A stretch of 51,112 nt of DNA from Rhodococcus sp. (in: high G+C Gram-positive bacteria) (GTDB lineage Bacteria > Actinomycetota > Actinomycetes > Mycobacteriales > Mycobacteriaceae), in the NCBI RefSeq assembly GCF_023264675.1, contig NZ_JAHFVG010000043.1:1-51112 (forward strand), given 5' to 3'. Below the pieces are notes generated by a model that worked only from the letters and a program-made list of their open reading frames with translations, was not told where the DNA came from and ran no database searches. Shown in pieces: positions 16,208 through 23,188 of this stretch; positions within the stretch are counted from its first letter, which is position 1, and each line of letters begins with the position of its first letter. The position numbers and the translations under genes are program-made.

Positions 16208-17072
16208 GACGAAGAGCTCCCTGGTATCGGTCGACCTCGATCGCACCATGATCTATTCGAAAGCTGCCCTCGGGTTCGAGATCGACGACTCGGTCGTGTG
16301 CGTCGAGATCTACGAGAACGGCCCACTGTCCTACATGACACGCGCCGCCGCCGGTTCTCTCGTGGACCTGACGTCTTCCGCGCTCGTGTTGCCGACGACG
16401 ACGCGCACGATCGAACAGTTTCGCCGCATCACGCTGCCCGGCGCTCCGTGGCGGTATGCGATCAGCAGCAACGGCGGGAACATCCTGGTGGACGGCGAGC
16501 CGGATCGCGCGTGGCGAGCAGGCTTCGCCGACATCGAGCTGGAGGAGGTTCGGACCGAACTCCACACCCGCGCCGACGGCGACTGGGTACTCAAACGGAG
16601 AACCGCCGACGATCTGTTCTGCTATCTGGTGGTCGAACCGGCCGAGGTTCCCGACGGGTTTCTGGCCGAATGGTCGCAGTGGTGCGCCGGACGCGGATGG
16701 AATGTCTCGCAACAGGGACGCAAGATCTACACGATGCCCGACGTGGTGTCGAAGAGCCGAGCCGTCGCCGAAGTTCTCTCACGTGCCGTACGCGACGGCG
16801 AACTGCCCGCCTCCGCCTCGACGTTCGCCGCGGGAGACGGCGCTCTCGACGCCGACATGTTGATCGCTGCGGACCGGGCCATCAGGCCTGCACACGGGGA
16901 ATTGGAGTCGCTGAACTTCCAGCATCCCGGTCTGACCGTCACCGCAGCGTCCGGTGCGCGTGCCGGGGACGAGATTCTTTCGTGGCTCCACGAACGAGTT
17001 CGAGCGTCGAGGGAACCGATTCGTTCGTCGGTGCGTCCAACAGATCAAGGGGCTGGTTCGCACAGAGTTTGA
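16197..17072 (+). CDS. HAD-superfamily hydrolase of the Ter locus
   Basis: A 291-residue phosphatase-like protein. HAD motif I is VDLDRT (nucleophile D13, acid/base D15). The motif III lysine is in VVSKSRAV, and motif IV is GDGALDADM. The insert between motifs I and III resembles the C2 cap of sucrose-phosphatase-type HADs, so a small phosphorylated metabolite is the likely substrate. It starts inside the last codons of the fusion gene (overlap of 11 nt), so the two are coupled. It probably dephosphorylates the product of the Ter pathway. The ATP-grasp ligase sometimes described in such modules is not seen in this window. Confidence 0.75.
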   Translation: MSPETKSSLVSVDLDRTMIYSKAALGFEIDDSVVCVEIYENGPLSYMTRAAAGSLVDLTSSALVLPTTTRTIEQFRRITLPGAPWRYAISSNGGNILVDGEPDRAWRAGFADIELEEVRTELHTRADGDWVLKRRTADDLFCYLVVEPAEVPDGFLAEWSQWCAGRGWNVSQQGRKIYTMPDVVSKSRAVAEVLSRAVRDGELPASASTFAAGDGALDADMLIAADRAIRPAHGELESLNFQHPGLTVTAASGARAGDEILSWLHERVRASREPIRSSVRPTDQGAGSHRV

Positions 17073-17090
17073 TCTGCAGGGGGTAGAGAT

Positions 17091-17141
17091 ATGAGAGTCG
17101 GTTCTCTCCGTCGGTCTCGCAGCGCCGGGGGGCGTCCGTGA
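17091..17141 (+). CDS. Possible 16-residue leader ORF before the PPE-like gene
   Basis: An ATG with a very strong upstream purine run (GGGGG, about 10 bases before) opens a 16-codon frame, MRVGSLRRSRSAGGRP. Its TGA overlaps the GTG start of the next gene (GTGA). It is arginine-rich and matches nothing I know. It may be a translational-coupling leader, or the true start region of the next gene after a frame change. Confidence 0.35.
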   Translation: MRVGSLRRSRSAGGRP

Positions 17142-18562
17142 GTCCTGAGCTGATCTCCATCGAGAACATTCAGCAGACCGTTCGCGAGGTCGCGGGATCG
17201 CTGAGCAGCGTCCAGTCCGGATCCTCGGCGGGCGACGGCGTCCCCGGTGCACAGGCCAGGTTCGAGTCCGGGGTCAAGACCAGAAGTGGCTACGACCAGG
17301 AAGTCGATTCGACGTCCATCGCCGACGACCCTTTCGACGTCATGTCCCACGAGGAAATTTGGACGAAGATCGACGACATCGCACCCGACTCGATCGACAA
17401 CACGTCGAAGGCCTGGCGGAGTCTCGGATTCGGAGCAGCAACGGACGCAGCCGATTTCGCCCACGACTTGAACACCAAGGTCAGTACACACTGGCAGGGC
17501 ATCGCCGCAACCGCTGCCAGTGACGGAGTACTGCGGTACGCCAACTCCTCCCTCTGGCTGATGTTCGCCTCCGATGCGTTGGCCAACAAGGTTCAGACGA
17601 CGCACGACGGCGTCAGTCAGGCCAAAGCCAACGTCCCACCCCCTGGATCCGACACGCTGTGGGACTCGACGGTCGACGTATTGAGCAGCCCCATCAGGTT
17701 GTTCGGATCGATGAAGAGCCGCGAGTACGAACGCGAGGAAGCGCAGGAACAAGCCAGAACCGTCATGAAGACGTACTACTCGCCTGCCATTCGCGACGCA
17801 GCGGCGCAGGTACCGGTGCTGCCGCAGGCGTTGAATCCCCTGACCGGTTCCGAGGGATTCGTATCGCCTGCTGGGCAACCCGGCAACGGTTCCTTCGGTC
17901 CGTCGTACGTGCCGTCGTCGGGCTCGGCCGGGGGAGGTTCGGGAGGTTTCGGCGTCGGGCCGCAGTCCGCTCCGCCGGACGGCCCGACATCACAGGACAC
18001 CGCAACCCAAGCATCGACGTGGGCGCCGTCCGACACCTCATCGGGTCAGGCAGGATCGGGTCAGGGGGGATCGGGTCAGGGGGGATCCGCGGCCGGAGGT
18101 CCGTCGACGAGTACCGCCTCGGCGGGCGGATCCACAGCAGGCGGAACGACAGCCGGGGGATCTCCGGGAAGCGGATCGCTGTTCGGCGGTCCGGAGGGCA
18201 ATCGGTCACGTAACTCCGCGGGAGGCACCGGTGGATCCAGGTTCGGCGGAGGAAGCAGCGGAGGGGCCGGGGGTAGCGGTAGCGGGGGCGGCGGTCTTGG
18301 GGGCGGCGGTCTCGGGGGAGGTGCCGGTGGCTCGGGTAGCGGCGCGGGCGGTGCCGGAGCCCCCGGCGTCGGCGCAGGTGCCGGACGTGCCGGGACCGCG
18401 GGAATGGGAGGAATGGGTGGAATGGCGCCACCAGGAGGGCGCGGGGGTGCAGGCGGCGGAGACGACGTTCACCAGACGCCGGGCTATCTCGTCGACGCCG
18501 TCAACGGCGACGAACTGATCGGCACCCTTCCTCTCGTCGCCCCACCGGTACTCGGCGAGTGA
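17138..18562 (+). CDS. PPE-like type VII secretion substrate with Gly-rich tail
   Basis: A 474-residue protein. Residues 69-170 look like a PPE/WXG100-type helical hairpin: MSHEEIWTKIDDI, KAWRSLG, then HWQGIAATAA with the W-x-G turn at 119-121. Residues 270-450 are Gly/Ser-rich, and the end returns to an ordinary sequence. The first 68 residues are an acidic extension; an internal ATG at 17342 would start exactly at the PPE-like part. The next gene is an EspG-like chaperone overlapping by GTGA, the usual partner of PPE proteins. It is therefore probably exported by an ESX system encoded elsewhere. No PE gene is visible. Confidence 0.65.
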   Translation: MSPELISIENIQQTVREVAGSLSSVQSGSSAGDGVPGAQARFESGVKTRSGYDQEVDSTSIADDPFDVMSHEEIWTKIDDIAPDSIDNTSKAWRSLGFGAATDAADFAHDLNTKVSTHWQGIAATAASDGVLRYANSSLWLMFASDALANKVQTTHDGVSQAKANVPPPGSDTLWDSTVDVLSSPIRLFGSMKSREYEREEAQEQARTVMKTYYSPAIRDAAAQVPVLPQALNPLTGSEGFVSPAGQPGNGSFGPSYVPSSGSAGGGSGGFGVGPQSAPPDGPTSQDTATQASTWAPSDTSSGQAGSGQGGSGQGGSAAGGPSTSTASAGGSTAGGTTAGGSPGSGSLFGGPEGNRSRNSAGGTGGSRFGGGSSGGAGGSGSGGGGLGGGGLGGGAGGSGSGAGGAGAPGVGAGAGRAGTAGMGGMGGMAPPGGRGGAGGGDDVHQTPGYLVDAVNGDELIGTLPLVAPPVLGE

Positions 18563-19314
18563 ACGAATCCAGTTGGACCATCGGCGGATTGGAATTCCGC
18601 ATGTTGATGGAACACATCGGGCGAGACCGTCTGCCGTTTCCACTGCAGTTCCAACCGACCGCCGAGTCGGCCGCCGACTACCACCGACAACGCCACGACG
18701 CTGCCACTTCGGTGCTGGCACAACTCGACGACGACTTGCGGGTCGCATCGAACACCATCAGGGATCCGCACCTGCGCATCGAGCTGATCGGTCACACCAC
18801 GGTCGACGGCTCGTCGCCGGTGAAACTTAGAGCGCACGCGGCGATTCGCCACGACGTGGCCACGGTGCTGGTGCAACAACCGGGTCGCGACGATCGCTCG
18901 GGGGGTCCGGTGGCGATTCACCTCGTCGAAAGTCACCGCGCGGTGCGCATGATCCTGGACGTCCTGCCCCAGGCGAAGCCGGGGCGATCGGCGCGAATCG
19001 ACCTGCGACCGCCCGATGATGCTGCATCTCTGTTCCAGAGTGTCTCGCAGCGATCGGCGGACGAGCGGATGCAGAAGCTGTTCTCGCGCCCCCGATCCAG
19101 CGCGGGCGAGATTCACGTCTGTGCCGGCCAGGCGGCGGACAGCAGACCCGACAGCGAACCCACGGGCGTGCAGTGGGCCGATGTCCCGGGGGATGGCCGG
19201 TACATGATCCGGCACTCCTCGATCATCAGTGTGACGGCGGTGTCGGTGTCGGATCTCGGTGACGAAATCAGGAAGCTCGCGAACGAGAAGACCGCGAACA
19301 GTCAGTACCGCTGA
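18559..19314 (+). CDS. EspG-family ESX secretion chaperone
   Basis: A 251-residue cytoplasmic protein resembling the EspG family. The start, WTIGGLEFRMLMEHIGRDRLPFPL, is the typical EspG opening, followed by an alternating strand/helix sequence. EspG proteins bind the tip of PPE proteins and keep them soluble until an ESX (type VII) machine exports them. It begins inside the stop of the PPE-like gene, so the two are made together and are very likely partners. It lies between Ter genes, and no ESX core component is in the window. Confidence 0.75.
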   Translation: MNESSWTIGGLEFRMLMEHIGRDRLPFPLQFQPTAESAADYHRQRHDAATSVLAQLDDDLRVASNTIRDPHLRIELIGHTTVDGSSPVKLRAHAAIRHDVATVLVQQPGRDDRSGGPVAIHLVESHRAVRMILDVLPQAKPGRSARIDLRPPDDAASLFQSVSQRSADERMQKLFSRPRSSAGEIHVCAGQAADSRPDSEPTGVQWADVPGDGRYMIRHSSIISVTAVSVSDLGDEIRKLANEKTANSQYR

Positions 19315-19349
19315 GAACGGCGCGACCCCAAACGGACAAATAGACCAAG

Positions 19350-19355
19350 TACATT
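19350..19355 (+). promoter_or_regulatory. -10-like box within a short dyad before the two-domain TerD gene
   Basis: TACATT sits in the dyad CCAAGTACATTGG (19345-19357), 43 bp before the ATG at 19399. It may give the last Ter gene its own promoter. Confidence 0.35.
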
Positions 19356-19398
19356 GGTGGGCGGCAGAGACGATCCGCTTTCCGAACGAAGGACACAC

Positions 19399-20643
19399 AT
19401 GTCTACACCCGCCGGCCACACCTTGGTGAAGGGCCAGAACGGTCCGATCACCGCCACCGACGTGGTCGTCTCCGTACAGTTGTCCGCCTCGGCCGATCTG
19501 TCCGCGTTGCTGGTCGGCGCCGACGGCAAAGTGCGCTCCGACGCGGATTTCGTGTTCTTCAACCAGCCCACCGGTCCCGGCGTCCGGCTGGTCCCGGGGC
19601 AGGCAGGCCAGCCTGCGCAGCTCGCCGTCTCGCTGTCCCAGGTGCCGCCGGACATCGAACAGATCCGGGCCGTCATCACACTGGAGGACACGTCGAGCAG
19701 CTTCGGTCGCTCCGCGCCTCCCACCGCTTTCGTCGCTGACGCACAGGGCAATGCACTGTTTCAGTACTCGGTCGACGGTTTGAACACCGAGTCGATCGTC
19801 ATCGCCGTCGAGATCTATCGGCGTTCGGGATCGTGGAAGGTGCGCGCCGTCGGTCAGGGCTATGCCGGTGGCTTCGCCGCACTGGTGACAGACCACGGTG
19901 TGTCCGTCGACGACGCCCCCGCAGCACAACCCGCAGCGGCTCCGACTCCAACTCCACCCCCGACGCCACCGCCGGCTGCAGCACCACCCGTACCGCCGGC
20001 ACCCCCCGCAGCACCCGCGGGTCCTCCCGAGGTCAGCTTGACCAAGGCCAAGCCGATCAGTCTCACCAAGGGCCAGAAGGTCACGCTCCGCAAGGACGGG
20101 GGCGTCGCGCTCACCAAGATCCGGATGGGACTCGGCTGGGATCCGGTTGCCGCGCCGAAGAAGTCGAGCTTCTTCGGGGGAGGAGGCAAAGGCGGAAACA
20201 TCGACCTCGATGCCTCGGCAATCATGTTCGCGGGCACCCAGGTCAACGATGTCGTCTACTACGGCCAGCTCAAAGCCAAGGACGGATCGATCCTGCACCA
20301 GGGCGACAACCTGACCGGCGAAGGCGAAGGCGACGACGAGGTCGTGAACGTCGATCTGACCCGCGTGCCTGCCCACGTCAGCGCCATCGTCTTCACGGTG
20401 ACGTCGTATCGCGGTCAGACGTTCGAGCAGGTCGACAATGCTTTCTGCCGACTCGTCGACGACACGACCAATGTGGAACTCGCGCGGTTCACACTGCAGG
20501 GCGGTATGCCGTTCACCGGACTGGTGATGGCCAAGGTGTACCGCGAGGGTGGAAACTGGAAGCTGCAAGCCATCGGCGATGGAATCAACGCAAAGCATGC
20601 AGGGGAAGCTGTTCCGCAGCTCGGGCCCTACATCAGGGGCTGA
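19399..20643 (+). CDS. Two-domain TerD/TerA-like protein
   Basis: A 414-residue protein of two TerD-fold halves joined by a Pro/Ala linker (about 170-212). The C-terminal half keeps both acidic calcium motifs (IDLDASA and GDNLTGEGEGDDE). The N-terminal half keeps the fold and the closing SWKVRAVGQGYAGG but lacks both motifs, so it is probably calcium-free. This resembles the TerA/TerF arrangement. The ATG at 19399 has AAGGA upstream; an earlier GTG at 19354 is unlikely. It is the last gene of the Ter locus and is followed by a strong hairpin. Confidence 0.8.
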   Translation: MSTPAGHTLVKGQNGPITATDVVVSVQLSASADLSALLVGADGKVRSDADFVFFNQPTGPGVRLVPGQAGQPAQLAVSLSQVPPDIEQIRAVITLEDTSSSFGRSAPPTAFVADAQGNALFQYSVDGLNTESIVIAVEIYRRSGSWKVRAVGQGYAGGFAALVTDHGVSVDDAPAAQPAAAPTPTPPPTPPPAAAPPVPPAPPAAPAGPPEVSLTKAKPISLTKGQKVTLRKDGGVALTKIRMGLGWDPVAAPKKSSFFGGGGKGGNIDLDASAIMFAGTQVNDVVYYGQLKAKDGSILHQGDNLTGEGEGDDEVVNVDLTRVPAHVSAIVFTVTSYRGQTFEQVDNAFCRLVDDTTNVELARFTLQGGMPFTGLVMAKVYREGGNWKLQAIGDGINAKHAGEAVPQLGPYIRG

Positions 20644-20674
20644 CGGGCTGCATACCCGCTCGCCGACCGTCGCC

Positions 20675-20708
20675 GACTCGATCTAACCCGCTGGGGTGAG
20701 ATCGAGTC
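20675..20708 (+). terminator. Hairpin after the two-domain TerD gene
   Basis: A perfect 10-bp stem (GACTCGATCT / AGATCGAGTC) with a GC-rich loop that can pair further, followed by CCCTTTTC. It marks the end of the Ter locus. Confidence 0.6.
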
Positions 20709-20784
20709 CGGACCCTTTTCGCACGGAATCCGGCGCGTTAAAGTCGGCCGGTCGGTAGAGATTCCCCCACGTGAGGCTCGGGCC

Positions 20785-21585
20785 ATGGCAGAACATTCGA
20801 TCCCCGTCGTTTTCGTGCACGGTCTATGGCTCCACGCAGCGTCGTGGGATCCATGGTTGGAGCATTTCAGCGCGAACGGATACGCGGCGAGCGCACCCGG
20901 TTGGCCGGGAGACGGTGAGACTGTCGACGCGACCCGCTCGAATCCGACGAGCGTGGCGGGTTACGGCATCGAGGACGTCGTGAAGCACTACACCGAGGCG
21001 ATCTCCTCGCTCGACACGAAGCCGATTGTGATCGGGCATTCCTTCGGCGGCCTCATCGCCCAGAAGCTTCTCGCACGCGGCATCGCGGCTGCCGCGGTCG
21101 CGATCGATCCCGCGCCGATCAAAGGGGTTCTGGCTCTTCCTTTCTCGACGCTCAAAGCCGGCTTCCCTGTGCTCGGCAATCCGGCCAACCGAAACAAGGC
21201 GATCGCCCTGACCGCTGATCAATTCCGCTATGCCTTCGGAAACGCAATCCCCGAGGCTCGGTCACAGGCGCTCTACGATCGATGGAGCATTCCTTCACCG
21301 GGGCGGCCGCTGTTCCAGGCTGCCGCGTCCAACTTCACGCCGCACTCCGAAGCTGCGGTCGACACTCGTCGATCGGACCGGGGGCCGCTTCTCGTCACCG
21401 CGGGCGGCCTCGACCACACCGTGCCGGAGTCGGTGAGCCGCGGCGCATTCAAATTGTATCGAAAGTCTAACGCTGTCACCGACTTTCACAATTTCGCGAC
21501 TCGCGGCCACTCGCTGACCATCGACGACGGTTGGCCTGAAGTAGCCGACTCGGTCCTCGAATGGCTGACGAAACAGGCTCTCTGA
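20785..21585 (+). CDS. Alpha/beta hydrolase
   Basis: A 266-residue alpha/beta hydrolase. The oxyanion start is FVHGLWLHAASW, and the nucleophile elbow is GHSFGG. The acid is in GGLDHTVP and the histidine in TRGHSLTID, so the triad looks complete. There is no signal peptide. It resembles many general esterases or lipases of Rhodococcus; the substrate cannot be read from sequence. It stands alone after the Ter terminator and ends 7 bp from the convergent GT87 gene. Confidence 0.8.
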   Translation: MAEHSIPVVFVHGLWLHAASWDPWLEHFSANGYAASAPGWPGDGETVDATRSNPTSVAGYGIEDVVKHYTEAISSLDTKPIVIGHSFGGLIAQKLLARGIAAAAVAIDPAPIKGVLALPFSTLKAGFPVLGNPANRNKAIALTADQFRYAFGNAIPEARSQALYDRWSIPSPGRPLFQAAASNFTPHSEAAVDTRRSDRGPLLVTAGGLDHTVPESVSRGAFKLYRKSNAVTDFHNFATRGHSLTIDDGWPEVADSVLEWLTKQAL

Positions 21586-21592
21586 CCAACTG

Positions 21593-23179
21593 TCACGCTG
21601 ACATTCCCGGCCCAGCATTCACTGCTGCCGTGCGTGGTTCCGTTCGGGATGTTCGGTGCATATCCGGCGCACGATCGAGTACACCCCCGACGGGGTCGTC
21701 GACGCCGCCGCGACGGACCAGGTCCTCGGCCGGGCGATAGATCTGCCGGATCACGAGCGCGCACAGGCCGACGACCGCGATGTCGCGCACCACGATTGCC
21801 GCCGTGAACCATTGCTCCGGCAAGCCCTTGTTCGCGACGCCGAGGTAGTAGTACATCCGGGGGAACCACACGAATGCGTCGATCGCCATCCAGGCCAACA
21901 AGATTCGACGATGAGGCAGGGCCAGCACCGCCAGCGGAACCAGCCACAGCGAGTACTGCGGACTCCACACCTTGTTGGTCAGCAGGAACCCGGCGACCAC
22001 GAGGAAGATCAACTGCGCCAACCTCGGTCGCATCGGAGCATTCATTCCGATGTACGCGATCGCGATGCACACGAGCGCGAACAGGATCAAGGTCACAGCG
22101 TTGAGAAACAGCGGCTTGTCGCCTGGGTACAGCACACCGTCGAATCCGGTCCACCCGGTGAACGATGTCACCACGTTGTAGATCGAGTCGGGATCGGCCC
22201 CGCGCGAGGAGTTGAGTCTGAAGAACTCGTACCACCCACTCGGATAGAGCAGCGCAATGGGAAGATTGACCACCAACCACGAGGCCGCTGCAGCACAGGC
22301 CGCGATACCCCAATCACGCATCTTCCCGGCGCGCCAACACAATACGAGAAGTGGTCCGAGGAACAGCAGTGGGTAGAGCTTGACGGCACCGCCGATTCCG
22401 AGCAGTACGCCCGCCAACACCGGGTGTTTGCGAGCCCATGCCAGGATCCCGGCAGCAGCGCACGCCGTCGCGAGTGCGTCGAAATTGGTGAACCCGTGGA
22501 CGATCACCAGCGGTGAGGCCGCCACGAGGGCAGCGTCCCAGATCCGGCGACCGGCCGAGAGGGCGGTGGCCCAGACGGTGACCAACCATGCGAGCACCAA
22601 ACCCAGGGCGACGACGTTGAAGTAGACGACGACCGCGAGGGCCTGGGGCAACCACGGTGCCGCATTCCACGTCTTGGCCACCACCATCGCCCCGTACTGA
22701 TACAGGCCGGAGAGCACCGGGTACTCCATGTACCTGATCTGGGTGGCGCCGTCCGACGCGACTTCCTCCCATGACTTCTTGTACGGGAACGCACCCTCGT
22801 CGAGTCGCTCGGCGCCGTACAACGGCACCGTGTCGGAATAGCACATCGCCACGTACTGACGGCTACCGCTCCAGTCGAGTCCGAGTGCGCCGTCGGGACC
22901 GTTCGGTGCCTGCTGGATACACCCGGCTTTCGCGAACCACCCGAGGCTCAGAACGACCAACGACAGCAGGAGAAGTACCCGCAGCGGCGTCATGAAACGC
23001 TGCCGCCCGATCAGCGCATGCTTGCCCGCCGGACCTCCGACGACGGCCGCGAACTCGGCCGTCGTCGCATCCGATGTGCCCGGGAGGTCACGCGTGCTGT
23101 CCGAGGCGAGATTCGGCGCAAGCGGTGCCGGACTCGCGACTCGGCGCGCAACCGGTCTGCCGGATCTGCTCTCGCTCAC
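21593..23179 (-). CDS. GT87-type membrane glycosyltransferase downstream of ponA1 (Rv0051-like)
   Basis: A 528-residue polytopic membrane protein of the GT87/DUF2029 family. It has a long charged cytoplasmic N-terminus (about 70 residues) and then about ten membrane segments. CYSD, FPYKK, EYPVLSGL, HGFTNFDALA and KLYPLL are family landmarks. Its position directly after ponA1 matches Rv0051 of M. tuberculosis. The GTG at 23179 lies 9 nt after the ponA1 stop, so the two are one operon, which suggests work on the cell envelope. Donor and acceptor are not known to me. Confidence 0.8.
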   Translation of the reverse strand: MSESRSGRPVARRVASPAPLAPNLASDSTRDLPGTSDATTAEFAAVVGGPAGKHALIGRQRFMTPLRVLLLLSLVVLSLGWFAKAGCIQQAPNGPDGALGLDWSGSRQYVAMCYSDTVPLYGAERLDEGAFPYKKSWEEVASDGATQIRYMEYPVLSGLYQYGAMVVAKTWNAAPWLPQALAVVVYFNVVALGLVLAWLVTVWATALSAGRRIWDAALVAASPLVIVHGFTNFDALATACAAAGILAWARKHPVLAGVLLGIGGAVKLYPLLFLGPLLVLCWRAGKMRDWGIAACAAAASWLVVNLPIALLYPSGWYEFFRLNSSRGADPDSIYNVVTSFTGWTGFDGVLYPGDKPLFLNAVTLILFALVCIAIAYIGMNAPMRPRLAQLIFLVVAGFLLTNKVWSPQYSLWLVPLAVLALPHRRILLAWMAIDAFVWFPRMYYYLGVANKGLPEQWFTAAIVVRDIAVVGLCALVIRQIYRPAEDLVRRGGVDDPVGGVLDRAPDMHRTSRTEPRTAAVNAGPGMSA

Positions 23180-23188
23180 TCCGGCAGA

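Noticed and set aside
18484..20598. A 704-codon open frame antisense to the EspG-like and two-domain TerD genes
   Set aside because: Its translation is low-complexity and matches nothing; the plus strand has two recognisable proteins with ribosome-binding sites or coupling.
1..21600. An integrative element with integrase and attachment sites
   Set aside because: No integrase, transposase, tRNA gene or flanking direct repeat was found, so the block is described only as accessory.
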